Origin: Toxoplasma gondii ME49
Taxonomy: Eukaryota; Apicomplexa; Conoidasida; Eucoccidiorida; Sarcocystidae
Direction: 5' to 3'
Length of the DNA stretch: 64,000 bases
NCBI RefSeq assembly: GCF_000006565.2
Contig: NC_031476.1
Location: forward strand, 4,649,900-4,713,899
Numbering within the stretch: the first letter of the stretch is position 1; every line of letters begins with the position of its first letter. Below, piece after piece: positions 11,815 to 25,200 of this stretch. The notes beneath the pieces were generated by a model that was not told the origin of the DNA, searched no databases, and saw nothing but the letters and a program-made list of their open reading frames with translations. The position numbers and the translations under genes are program-made.

Positions 11815-13208
11815 GATGCAAGTCGGACCCGGTTGGCAAGCCCCTCCTCTTCCTTCCCATTTGGAAAAAACGTGTGGGTGGACGCAGAAGAACGAAGGAT
11901 AAAGAAAAGAGAACTACTCCAAAGAAGTGTCTTCCAAGAAATTCAATAATTTACCACCGGAATGACACGAAGCAGTGCCTGGAAGACCTGCACTCCCAAC
12001 CGCTAACTCAACGAAAAGTCGCCGCATGAATGCGAGGCAGGATGGATCTGGTGTCTGTACGCCCGCCACAGAACCCGTCGGTCGTTTTTTCTGGGAATCG
12101 GCAGCCACTCTGAAGCACAGCAATTCTGGGAACCGCCCGGGTTGGATCCCTCGTGGGTCCAGAAGTTCCGTGGTCCGGTTTCTTCAGTCGACAGCTGCCG
12201 TCTCATTGTCTTCTGTTCAGTTCATCAGATGTGGTGACTGCGAGAAATGTTTCCTTGCATGCGAGTAGCCATTTCATGCAGCTGTGAACAGATTTCCAAG
12301 CGGCAGCGTCGATGCTCTTCTTCGGTGCCACGGTGTTCCACATCGTGACTCAATTGCAGAGTAATCTTTTTTTTCGCTCGTTCAACGGCCTTCTGCATTC
12401 AGGACAGTGGTGAGTGCCGCCGGGATTCGTGCACACAATGTCAAAAACCGCGACCGGCGATGGGAGCCGTCGATTTACTCAGCGGGGGCGACCGCATCCG
12501 GCATAAAACAGCAAATGAAGCTCTCGTTTTCTTGCAGCTCTCTTTCCTTTCTCCACTCCAAATTCCGGCGTCGTGCTTGGAAACCGCTTTTTGAGGCTGC
12601 CGGTAAGAGGGAATTGTGCCTTCATGCCCCTTTCGCAACGTAAGGAATCGATCGACACTCTGGTGTCATACCCGTCGTACGCTTTCCCGCTGTAGAATCG
12701 CGTAGACTCAGCTCAGAACTGCCAAAAACGTGTTGGCTCGGCTCTGCAAGCGGCTTCAAATCAAAAAGACGTAGGGCCCTTCTCTTCAAACACCGCCAAT
12801 CATCCCTGCCCTCGTCTATTCCGTTGCTTCATTGAACAACAGCGAAGCACCATGACTACGGACGTGGGTCGTGTCTTTTCTCCCCCCGGGTTTCCGTCGC
12901 AGAAATCTGGGTTTTTCTTGCTGTTCAACCTGCTGTAAAAACGATGGGAAAACAACGGAGATCATGGGTCTCGCTGTTCTCCAGCTGCCGATTAGATTTT
13001 CTCTCCGTCGTCACCGCCTCTCCTTGAAGAAGGTGCGAGATTTTCTGTGCTTTCCCGTCTCCTTTGTTCCTTGCACGATTATCTGGCCTCGTTTCCTCTT
13101 CATGCTACTCTCTTCCCTGCGTTACAGCTCATCCTGAGTACGTGCCTCCGAGGCTGCAAGTCGGCTGGCGTTGCCATTCAACACTGTCCCACTCGCTTTC
13201 TCCGTTAC
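11815..13208. promoter_or_regulatory. Presumed bidirectional promoter region
   Basis: 1.4 kb between the divergent dolichol kinase (-) and giant-protein (+) starts. It contains a TGCATGC element (12256-12262) and a degenerate copy of the dispersed palindrome near 12049-12063. Short open frames here carry no recognisable domain. An upstream non-coding or short coding exon of the giant gene could lie here, since its frame is open back to 13047 and TTACAG near 13124-13129 resembles an acceptor. Confidence 0.45.
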
Positions 13209-16200
13209 ATGCGCTTTGCGATGCTGTTCAAACAAACTGTGCTCGGACCAGAGCGTTCGCGGGAGGTCGTCTTTGGGAGCTTTCTCCCTGATTCTATCGG
13301 ATGTCGCGGCGAAGATGTAGGCAGCGACGCAGAGGCAGCGCGCCCAGTCTGCGCCGGGAGTGGGCAAGGGGGATTGACTTTTTCCACGCGATATTCTGAC
13401 GCGTCAGCGTCTCGCAAGATTGGAGAAGTCGGTGTCGGAACGAGCCTTCCGGGTGTCTGTACACCGGAACACGTCCAGCTGGTGTGGCATCGGGGTAATT
13501 GCCTTTGTCTCAAAGACCTTACTGCCTTCCTCCGCGATCGAAACTCTGGGTGGCTACGGGAGATGCTGGCACCGGCATCGGCAGGGCCATCCAAGGAAGA
13601 CGTCATAAGAGACCAGCGCGAGGCGAGTTTGCATTTTTCAGGAAATTCAGGACCAGATGTACAGACTCGAGACGCGCCTCCACAGACGCGCATCGGAGGC
13701 GAAAAAGAACCCACAGGACAGTCACGGGAGAAGTGCGACCGCGTGCAGGTCTTCTTCCCCTCATCTGGAGCTTCCTCCAGCGCCTGGTGTGACTCACGGG
13801 ATGCGTTATCGGTGTTGGCCAAGTGCGAAGGCCTGTGTCTGGAGCAGCCGACATTCGGCGCCGTTCGGGCGATCCGCCGCCTTCGTGTACCTTCCTTCCG
13901 AGGATTTCACAGGAGGGCCGTTTCTTCTTGTACGTCTCTCCCCTCTTCGTCTGCGTCGTGCGAGTCTTCGGTCGTCTCTGCTGCGTCGTCTGCTTCTTCC
14001 ATTGTCTCTGAGTGTCCTCGTTCTCACTGCCGGACCTGTGTGGGTAGTAACGCGGACTTGCGAACTGGGAGTCCGGACCGTCTTCTTCTTCTCTCCAGAG
14101 AGGGGCACCTCCATCTGCTGTGTCTGTCTCCTGAAACGAGACGCTTCGTAGTCGAGCAGAGGGTGTCGCTTCCACCCTGTCCTTTTCCGCATGATTCCAC
14201 GCTGTGTACCTGCGGGGTCGGAAGCAGCTCCGCTTTCTCCCTGCCTCCGCGCACCGTTTCCGATTCCCCACAAGTGGCGGGATCGCTGGCAGAGCCAAGC
14301 GCTTTCTGGGACCAACGCGGGGACAGCCCGGTACAGCCGCGTAGTTCTTGCTCTTCTTCGCCTCTCTTTTTGTCTCTGGGGCAGTTGGCCCCTGAGAGTC
14401 TCGCCGTCCTTGAACACATTTTTGCAGTCGTGCGGGACGCGTCGACTGGCGAAATTGTCGTTGGCGCGTTCGCGGCTCATAGCGTCGAGGAAGGGCAGAC
14501 CATTGACTGCAGCACAGCCGCGAGAAGAGCCGCGGAAGCTGCGAGGTCTGAATGTGGAGCATGCGAGCGAGGCGGAGACAGAGGGCATTGCGCGACGGGC
14601 GCGCGGCGAGGCGGAGGACTCAGCAGACGTGAAGAAGATGGACACCAGGAAAAGTTCAGAGGGAGTTTCACTCGTTTTCCGCTCTCGCGCCCAGGCGAGC
14701 AAAACGACCCCGACGAGCCGGGATTCCAAGAATGTGCGCGCAGCTTTTCTTTTCGTCTCGCCGGCACCATTCGCCACATCCAGCTGGTCAAAGTCGGAGA
14801 AGAAGTGGACGCAGAGGAAGGTAATGGAGACGAGGGAGACGGTGGAGACGACGAAGAAGGTGAATATATTGGAGAAGACAAATCAGTAAGATGCGACGAA
14901 GCGGAACAGTTTGGAAGCGAAAACTTGAATCCGCGAAGCACTCTTCAGCTTGCTGAGAAGCCAGCCCAAAGGAAGAGAAAGAGGCGCCCGCCTCGTGGTC
15001 ACGCGTCGCTCTTTGCGTCTTCTGGTCCTTCGTTTTCTCCTTCCTCTCCGTCGTGCTCTTCTTCTTCGTCCTGTTCTCCCTCTTCGCCGTCCTCCCCAGT
15101 CACCTTCGGCTCCTCGTCTTCGCGTTTCCACACCAGTAGAGATGTTGGAAACTGTAGGAGAAAAACGACCCAGGCGCACCAGTGCCCGCCCACGGTCAAA
15201 CGTTCCGCCGCTGCAGTGCTCCTCGTCGTGGTGGAGAGCAGGTGCGTTTCGGTTGGCATATCAGCGTCTATTTGATACTTTTCTCCCGGATGGGTTTCAC
15301 GCTCATCGGAAACCGTCACTGTCAAAGACAACGGATTCCGTCGTGCGCCGTTTACGGTAGATTCGCAACGACCTTAGATGTTATTACCAGACTGGTTCTA
15401 GACGTAGAGCGGACCAACACGGTTATCACTGCAGCTTCCACGCCAAAAAGACGTGAACACCGTTGTGACGCTTAACTCCAGAACTTTGCTTGTTCAGAGA
15501 AAACGAAGGAATGGAAACCTTCAGCACATGCGTTCGCGCAAATCCAGGCAGTCAGTTCCGCCTCTACCAGCGTGTCTTCTCTTTTTTCTTCCGGTGTCAA
15601 GCAACGTGTGAGGAGACACTCAATGCACGGGGCGCAGGGCCGCATAGAAAAAGACTTTTCGTTTCCCAGATAGCGACTCTGACGAGACCCCGGAGGATTC
15701 GAGGCGTGCATGCACTTTGCGAATGACAGTCTCTCTCGCTTGCTGTCCGCGAACGTGTTTGTCGTTTCTGCTCCCGAACCTCTTGGCGCCACAGTCAGAG
15801 ATGAGATGTCGCACTTTAGTCCTTCCCATTTTTGTCCCATTCAAACTCTCGTTCTGGCTGCATGCAGAGACCAACTGGTGCTTCTGCGCGAGGCCCCTGC
15901 TCTCGCTGTGCATGCGGTCGAGGCGGCAGCTTCTCGTCGGCACTCACTGCTTCTCTTTCGTCTGCCTTTTTCTCTCTCGGCTTTGAGGCCCCAACGAGAC
16001 GCTCGAGGTACTCCGCAGTCGCGCGCCTCTCAGCGCCCCGCTGCCTGTTGTTCCAGCGCTTCGCTGTCGTCAATGCAAGTTCCTTCTCGTTCATCAGCAT
16101 CATCTTCATCGTCTCCTGCAACTTCCTCTTCTCCATCTTCTTCATCTGCCGCTTCGCCGTCTTCATCTCCAGCTTCCTTTCCATCTTCCTCTTCATCTTC

Positions 16201-19200
16201 TTCGTCTGCCTACGCGGCTGGCATATCGGGTTCCTCTTCGTCTTGCGACTCTGATTCGTCGTTTCTCCCGGTGAGAACAGTGTTGGAAGGTCAGGCAGTG
16301 GGACGCGGTCCTGGAAGACATCTCTGTGCGGTTAGTAGAAGAAAACGTGAGAAGCGACTGTGGAAATTGAAGACGATTGAAGGGGTGTCTCACTGGTAGC
16401 ATGGACTTCACACTTACACTCGAGCGCTGAAATTCAACTTGAGTCTCCAACTGCAGTAAAACGTTCCTAATTTTGCTTCGCGGTTACCGGGGTGTTGAGT
16501 GAGGGTGCCGCCTCCAGGTGTGGATGCGTTCCCAGATGAGTGACGAGAGAGTTTTAACTCGTTTGCTGTTGCGACTTTGTACTTGTGTGTCTCTGCGACA
16601 CCGTCGCGGCTAGCTCCACGTGAGTCTCGAACAGAGATTGTTACTCTGCTACAGCGTTCGATTTCGCCATGCGTCCGACGTCCTTGGCGTACTCTGCGTG
16701 TCTGCGAACCCGTCGGTGGGTGCTTGGGTGCATGCGCATGCATCGGCTGGGTTTCCGCGTCTTCGTCGTCGGTTTCCTGTCTCCGTTTCGACGACCGACA
16801 GACACCAACAAGGTTGTGGTTTCTGTGGAAGATGCCTCCACTGCATGATCGCCGGTTGAGCGAGAACTTCCCTCTCTTTTCCGGCGTTGTGCCTCTTTGA
16901 CACTTCGTTCGCGCGCGCGGGCATTCTGGGTCTCCACGCCCCGTCGGTGTTGTGTCTCTTGCAACTTCGCACTTTCAGGGCGCATGCGTCGAGTTTCTCT
17001 CGGCGGCAGGACCGATGACCGCGGCGGACATGAAGCGACCTCCAGATGCCTTCACTTCCATCGTCTCGACAACTGCGTCAGACGGATCTGGCCTGCTGTT
17101 CGTCTCCTCGATCTACGGATTGTCTGTTCTGAGAATTTCTCTCCCCAGCGTCCCGTCTTTCGTCTCTTCTTCCGCGTCATCGTCGTCTTCCTTCTCTTGT
17201 GTTTCTTCCTCTTCCTCTCCTCTGTCTTCTTCTTCGTCTTCGTCCTCTTCTTCGTCTGCGTCTTCTTCCTCCTCGTCATCGTCTTCTTCGTCTTCTTCGT
17301 CTTCTTCGTCTGCGTTTTCCTCGTTTTATGAGCGACACGACGGCGGCGTCTGCCCGCACTTCGGCGTTCGCTGCGAGGTTCGTTTCGCCGCTTGGTCGTG
17401 GCACTCTTTTTATTGCTTTCACGTTCGTGCATGCATTCGTTTGTGCCGACATCTCGCGCCTCTCTTTGCATAGTGAAAACACTGGCGCCTCTTGATTGTC
17501 GCAGTGCCTCGTGCGCCTGAGCCTTTCGGCCTCTGTCGGGGTCGTCCTGCTTCGTCGGTTGTTGGAAATAACCTCTCAAAGGTGGCGCCAGTTGTAGCGT
17601 GACGTTTCGGATCACTTATAGGCGTTCCCCAGAGATTTTGTTCATTGTGGGGTCAGATTCCTTGTGTTTGTCTCAAAGGGGGGCCGCGTATTGCATGCAC
17701 ATGCAGTCTCTCGGCTGTCTCCGCTGTGTGCATGCAGGTGATCTCCCATACTGCGTGGGCTTCTCGGGAGGCGGCGTCTTCCTCTTCCGTCTCGCCCTTT
17801 CGCGTGCTCCACCGCCTCTGCGACTCTTGGTGCTGCCGTGCTTCTCCCGCTTCGTCTTCTGTCTCTTCTGTCTCTTCTGTCTCTGCTGCATCCCTGCCTT
17901 ATGCCTGTGCTTCTTTTTCTGTGTCGAAGGAGAGCAAACGAGGAACTGGCAAGGACAGGCCGTGTCCACGCTGCGGGTGGAGACTGCGTTGGAGAGACTC
18001 CGTTTCTGCTTCTTCGGAATCTTCTTCACGTTTGCCCTGTGCGTTGAGATGTTCAGACACCACGATGTCACGTGTGTGTTTCGCTTCTCCTCTCGCTGAT
18101 TCGTCCTCTTCCGCATCCTCTTCCGCGTCCTCTTTCGCTCCTGGGGTGGGCTGTCTGCTGCCGTCTCCTGTCTCGCCTCCAGGGTCAGATCGCGTTCTGC
18201 TGCTTCTCCACGATCGGCGAGAGTCTGCGTTCCTCCTCGCGAGTGTGGTGTACATACACCGGGCGCAACGGGTGTTGCGCGTCGGGGGTGAGGAGGACCC
18301 TCCGCCTTCGTTGTCTGGGAGGAAAAAAGTGAAAGTTGGTGGATCTCCGAATGGGGACGGGACAGAGGCCAGGCAGCAACCGTTCGCAGAGAAGTGCACA
18401 GAAAACCTTTTCTCGTCTTCAGGAGCGAACTGCGCAACCAGAGTGTGTGCCGTCCCTTTGTCGTGGGGTGGGGAGAAAGCGGAAGAAGAGGGAAAAAGGA
18501 GCTTGGAGGCTTTGCGTCGGGTTCAGTCTTCCCACGAGAACCGGACAAATCGAGATGTGCCAGGCGACGCGTCAAGCCCACGACTCTGTGTGGGGAAGAC
18601 GGATACCGGCTGCATGCTCTTCCATTCCATCACACCAGTGCTCGCCGTTGCCAAGTCCTTTCCAGCTTGTGGTCCATCCTCGTCCGCTTCTCTCGCTTCT
18701 TCCTTGAGTTTGTGTTCCACCAACTTAGCGAACATTGCGGGTGCCGATGTTCCGGAAGGGAGGAAGGAGTCTCTGCTCGTCCAGCCTTCCCTCGCGCCCT
18801 CCGCCTGCCACCCCCAGCCAGGTGTACGTACACCCGAAGTGGGAGGCGCGGGAAACGAGGGTGCGACTCAGCACGAGACACAGAATCCTTCAGCGAAAGT
18901 GAGCAGAACTGTGGTAAAAGAGAGGCGCGTCTGGCTCTTGCTGGGTCTGACAGAACGCGCGAGCGACTGGCTTCTGGCCTTGACGTGTGAAAACTTCGGA
19001 GAGGCCGAGTGCGAACGCTGGAGACTCGTGCCGCTGGAGTGTATGCACACCCGAACGCACCTGACAGATGCGGGGTACGTACCAAGCGAAGTCCTGCCGC
19101 ACGCGACTCGTTTCCAAGTTCCTAGCGATTTGTCTCTGGCCGTCTTTCCTCCTCTCGCTTCGCTCTGTTCGAACGCATTCTCCTCCGCTTCTACTTCCCC

Positions 19201-22200
19201 TCCGAGACTGCTTGTCTCCTCCCTTTCGTCCTTTCGGCATCCTCTGAAAAGTATCCTCGAAGGCAAGAACATGGACGCAGGCGGAACGGTGTACGTGACG
19301 GGGGGGCGCTGGCCACACTCGGTGCTCTTTGGCCTGCGTGTCGGTAAGAGAAGAACACTGAAAATCAAAGACAGAGACAGCGAACGTGAAGAGAGGGCCG
19401 ACGACTGACACAAGGTGCAAAGCAGAGGGGTGTAGAAAAGTGGAACTCAGCCGAGAGAACGCAAAACGATACTTCCAGGTCGGTCGGTGAGGCGCCGTCG
19501 TTTCCCTGGGAGGATACGTACTTCCAGTTGGGCGTCTGGTCTAAATCTTGAAGAGCGGCCTGCATCCGCTAGACCTGACCTTTAAGGTCTGACCCAGCAA
19601 ACCATCTACTCGAGAAACTATAATTTAACAGGTGTAGTTATAGGCAGTGGGTCCCGCTCCGAACACCGAGTCGCCAGTGGAGAGGAGCGAAGAAGAGAGA
19701 GATGCAGTCAGCTGCGAAAAGACCGTACGCCCGCTACCAGATTGTGGCAGCTGATCGAATGACTCAGGTCTCGCAATTGTTCACCAAAAACGGTTTCGAG
19801 TGCCATGAGCGGCGAGTCGAATCGAGAGAGGGCACATCGAAAAAGCCTTTTGTTTCAGTGTTGGGAACCAAGGCAAACAATGCATGTAACGATTACTCTC
19901 ACCTCCCGTTGCTGTCTGCCGGCGCTGTGTGCATGCGTTCTTCGCAGGACATCGAGTTTCACCTCACGCGCTATTGGGTTCAGAATCACAACCTCCGCAA
20001 AAGCTCGTGTCTTCCTCCAGTCTCCAAACGGCTCCCTCCACTTTCCCCTCGAACGCCGTTCGCGCATCATCTTCATCTTCATCATCTTCTTCATCGGCGT
20101 CTTCTCTCTCGTCGTCATCAGGTGCTTCGTCCGCGCCTTGTCCTCAGTCGCCTGCCCGGGCTCTGGATTCCCCTTCGCCTGTTCGTCATCGAGGACTTCC
20201 CGCGGAACAGCCGCTGGCGGCTTGGCTGCTTCCTGCGCCTCCGAGAAACACGGCGGCGGCGGGAGAACGTCGAGCGGCGCCGCTGGGTTCGAGGCGCCGC
20301 GAGCCCCGCAACGAAAAAAAAGAGGCGGAGCGCGAGAACAACGAAACGAGGCGAGATTCTTGGATCCTCGTCGAGTCTTTTTGCCGCCGAACGGACGCGC
20401 GACTTGTTGACCGTGACGGACGGCTTTCGCGCCCAACAGGCGAGGATGAAAAGAGTGGAGAAGAGGTGGAAGAGACAGAAGGAGACCGTGAGACATCCGG
20501 AACCGATTATCGCTCCTGGAACGGGGGAAGGAGTGCCGAGAGAGGGACAGCTTGCAAGGTGGAGACGAACATGAGGGGAGAGAGACAGGTCATGCTCAAA
20601 TGTGAAGGAGTTACACTACGAGGAGATGCCCGGACGCTTCATGTGGCGTCTGTGGCTTGCAGCGAACGACCTTGGGAGCCAGGTACGTCCTCGCGTTTTC
20701 CGACTCTCTGAACTGGCACTCGCACATCCACAGGGTGCAAAGCGTTTCCGTATCTACTTAATTACCTTCGGATCTACCTATCTGTCGATCTCCATCTATC
20801 TATGTCTGCGTCTATCTATCTATATCTATCTATATCTATCTATCTGTCTATCTATCTGTCTATCTATCTGTCTATCTATCTGTATCTCTGCATCTCCCTA
20901 TCTCTGTATGTATGTGTGTATGTCTCTAGATATCGCATCTTCGGTGCCTCTCGCTACTAAAAAGATAGGCAGACGTGTATATTTGCATCTGCAGCTCGTG
21001 CGTAGGCTGTGCTTGCGAAACTGCAAGAGAGTTCCGAACTGTTTTCCCGCGTTCTCCGGTTCTCGACGTTCCTATCAGGTGTTCTGCAAGTAACTCCCGA
21101 TGCGGTGTACGTACACCAAGGAGAGCACACGACTTGCCTGGTGACTTTCGGGCGTCCGCGGACAGAAGCGGCTGTCTTGCGGTCGCTTGCTCGAGACCAA
21201 GAGAGAGAGGAGAAACGGAAGGAGAAAGAGGGAACCGCGTTCGAGAAACAGGAACTGGGAGATCGCGGGGAAGAAAACAAAAAAGGTTGGAGAGAAAGCG
21301 AAACGATGGAAGCGGACATGGGAGACAAGGACGAAGACACACCTGTCAAGGATAAAGCCGTCAAAGCAGGCGGAACAGGAACGCGCTTCTGGATCCTCAC
21401 CGCGTCTGGAGGTAAGGCAAGCAACTGTGACATTTGATTTCCAGCCCTGTTGTGTATGTCATAGTGGTTTACCTGAGCAACAACCTAGATGTGCATATGC
21501 ATGCCTCTATGTTTTCTATGCATGCGCTTATATTTCTATATTTTATATATATATATATATATATATTGACGTTTACGTTGCTATTGGGCCCAAAACGTCT
21601 GTGTTTGACCACTGTGGTCTTCAAAGGTTTTGTTCGGCTGTTTCTTTGGATGCCTGCGACGTCGTCGTTCCGACGGCTTCTTCGATGTTTGAGTTTCTTT
21701 TCCATTCTCTGGGAACGCAAGTCGACTTTGAGAGCCTCATTCGCCGTCTCGCTTCTTGCTCAGTTCCGTTGCCGCTCTTTCTCTCTGTCTTTCCGTATGT
21801 CTCGTTTCGCTTTCGCCTCGCTGTGGCCTCGCGCCTCCACTGGTTCTTTGACATAATTAATCCGTCTAAGAGCTGTCTCTACTTGACACTTGAGTTTAGG
21901 TCAAGGATACCTTTGTTTGCAGCTTGTGTCGTTACTCTCAGGAGCAGACGCAAATCGAGTAAAGAGACAATACATGTTTTTTTGACGACGCTTTTGTGTT
22001 TTCTCAGGGCTGTTCACCTTCGAGCTGAGGTGTCGAGACACCCCACGCGCGTTGCCGCGCTTCCTCGCGCACCGGCTTTCGTGTCTCCAAACGATAAGCA
22101 GTCCGTTCGACTCTTCGCCCTTTCCTTCCTTGACTTTCTCGGTTCGGGACTCGAAGGATCCTGGAGAACATGGCCTATCCTTGTCGCGAGAAAATCCGAT

Positions 22201-25200
22201 AATCACAGCTGTGTTTGTCACGCCTTTACCTTCCCTCTTCCCTGCTCCGTCAAGCGGTGCTGTCTCACCTCCCGCACCGCGTCTCTCCTCTGCTTCCTCG
22301 GCCTCTTCGTTTTCCTTTTCTTCCTCTTTCCAGGTGTCTTCTTCTGCTTCCTCTTCTTCCGCGGCCCCCACCGTCGCGTCGGCCGCCGCGTCGCCTTTCC
22401 CGGCTGCGGCCGCTCGCGAGCGCGAGCCTCGCGAGAGGCGCTGCTTCCTTTGGGCCGCCGCATGCAGCGACGGTCGACTGTTCGTGGAAATTGAGCGGCC
22501 TGGCATTTGGCGGCGGGAGGCGATGAGGAAGAGCAGAAGGAGAGGAACGACGAAGACTGAAAAGACGAGAGAAGCGCAAACAGAGAACGAGGAGACAAGC
22601 GCAGATGAGAAGCCTGGCGAGACGAGAGGAAGACATGCAGAAAGGTTGATGAGTGACAGCCGGACCTTAGCAGAGAAACAAGAAACAGAGAAATATGATG
22701 GCGTGGAGAAGCGGGAAGAGTGTCACGAGGAGCCGAAGACAGAGCTGTGGCGATGGTGCACTTCTCTCGCTCCGCATGCAGTTCAGTCTCTAAGGTAAGA
22801 AGCAGAAAAAGCCGACATGCCGTTTCCTCCCTTTTGAAAAGGTGAAGCCCACCGACACCGTCGTCAGAGCACATAGACACTGATTCGAGAAGAGTTCGGT
22901 GGAGTTCCCAACTGCATTTTCTCAACTGCATTTGCCGGTTTCCTGAAAGTTCCTCCATCGTCACAGACGCTGCGACACCAACTTCACCTTCAACTGTTTT
23001 CTTCCAAATCTCCGCCTCAGTGTATGTACACCTGCTGCGCGTTCCTGCTCCCGTGTCAACCGTTGCGTGCGTTTCGGCTGTACATCCGCCCGGTGGTTGT
23101 AGACCGCGTCGCCGCTCTATCCGGGAGAGAAGGCATTTGTTTTCGTTTCTCTGCAGCGTCCTCGCGCCGGCGTTTCTGGTCGCCGGCACTCAGGATGGCC
23201 GCCTCTTTGCATGGTCGCTCGCGAGTCTCCTGTGTCGCTTCCCGTCCTCCCCTGCGTCCTCGGCTCTCGCTCCCGCTCCTGCTGCCCGGCCGGCTGCTGC
23301 TGCTGATGGCTCGCGCGCGTCTCTAGAGGATGCTGCCAAGCCGTCCGCGCCTCGTGAGCCTCCCGCAAGGGTGGCGGCGGACGCGGCATTGAGAGATCCG
23401 CTTTCGCGAAAGGCATCACCTCCGACGATGCAGCAAGGCGAACAGAGAGAAAGGCAGCAAGGCGGACAGAGAGAAAGGCAGCAGGGGCGTCGCCTGGCGC
23501 CTCCCGTGTGGTGCATGCGTGTGGGGACCTTCCCCCTGTACTTGTCACCGATTCTCCCGAGACGACACTGGCGTCTGGAGAACCGGTTGCGAGAAGATGA
23601 AGCACACAATGAAGGCGATCCTGTGGAGATAAAAAAAGCTGAACCAGCAGAAGATCATGAAAAAGCGACAGAGGAGGGGGAGGAGGAGGATTGGGGGGAG
23701 CTCCCAGAAGGCTGTTTGATTCGTCACGGCGGCGGACAGACCTGCCACTGGAAAAGAGGGAATCGCTGGTTTCTTCTGCTTCCTGAAGGGGCGAGAGGAA
23801 CGCGAAGAAAGAGAGACAGGCGACGCAGTTCGACTCGAGACATTTTTTCACCCACGAGGAGAGGAGAAGAACGTTGTTTTCAAGACACACATCGAGCGCC
23901 GACAGAGCTGAATCCGGTGATGCACGGCGATGCGTTTCTCCCTCTTTTCGGAGACGCATTGTCGGACTCAGAGGGTGAGAAAAAACGAGAAGAGAAAAAG
24001 AGAGGAGAAACGTTGGGAGAACATGAAACGGACTCTGAAGGCGCGGGCAGAAGACTCCCTCGTGACGATGATCGTGTCGACGTAGTCCAGTGGGACATGG
24101 GTCTCTTTGTCCCCGTCTCTCTGTATATCTGTCACTGGATCGATCCATCCCTTTCTGTTTCTATGTCTTAATCTATCTATCTATCTACAGCTCGCTACAT
24201 CTTCGTTTACGTTTTCCTTTTGGCTGTGGGGTGTCTTGTGCGTTTCTCAGACTCCTTCTCTCGGTTAGAGTCTTTCCTTCCCTCGCTGCGCTGCTTCCCC
24301 TGCCTCTCGCCGCCGCCTGCTCCTGCTTCTCTCTTTTCGTCCTCGTCTCCGTTCTCTTCTTCCTTCGCTTCTTCTGCGTGTTTTTCTTCTCTCTGCCACA
24401 AAGCCTTGGATCCGTCGACGGCGGCTGTCGCTGTGGCCTGGTGGGCTGACGAGGGAGACGGAGGGGAGACAGCGAGTGCGGCAGCGGAGATGAGCGAAGC
24501 AGAGAAGGTGGACGAAGAAGCAAAGAGGAGAGGAGAAGCGAGGAGAGACGACGAAACCGCGAGGGAGGAGAGAGAGAGCTGGAGCCGGAGGACGAGCACG
24601 AGAAGAAGCGTCCGACTGCTGTGTCTGTACAGCAGAGAGGCGACTGAGACATCGACGCTGGCGTCTCTCTGGAACGTCGACGCGCGGAGAAGCCTCGTCA
24701 CAGTAAGTCCTTCACAGAGAGAACATGGAGGGAACGGTGACTGCAAGGGCCGGAAGAAGCAAAGGGTAGCAGAAAGCAAAACCGCGACCGTGAAACGGAG
24801 ACACTCAGAGAGACAGACAGCGCCTTGTCGACCGCCCAAAGACGCACGCGGTGACGAGAGAAACAAGCGAACGCTTGCGTAAAAGCGCGGCAACATATCG
24901 GGGCTCTGGAGGGAGGGGGACGTTGAACTGTTCATAAAAGGCTTCGTTTTGGCAAACCATTTCGTTTTTCCTCTACAGACGGAAATCGCGCCTCTGCCCT
25001 TCGTCGCGAACAAGATGGCTGTACACCCGGGAGGTCCAACTCCCCTCGTCGCCTTCATTGGGCGCGTCTCTCCCATTTCGAGGTCTCTAACCCTCACCTC
25101 TCCTTGGTTTTCTCTTCCTTCATCTGCCCCTGCTGCTTCGCCGTGTTCGCTGTCTCTCTCTGCTTTTTCTCCGTCGTCCTGCGGCGATGCATATGGCGAC

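Noticed and set aside
21899..22506. Minus-strand 201-codon frame opposite the giant gene
   Set aside because: Low-complexity Arg/Glu shadow of the Ser-rich plus-strand exon 22008-22794, which has matching splice phases.
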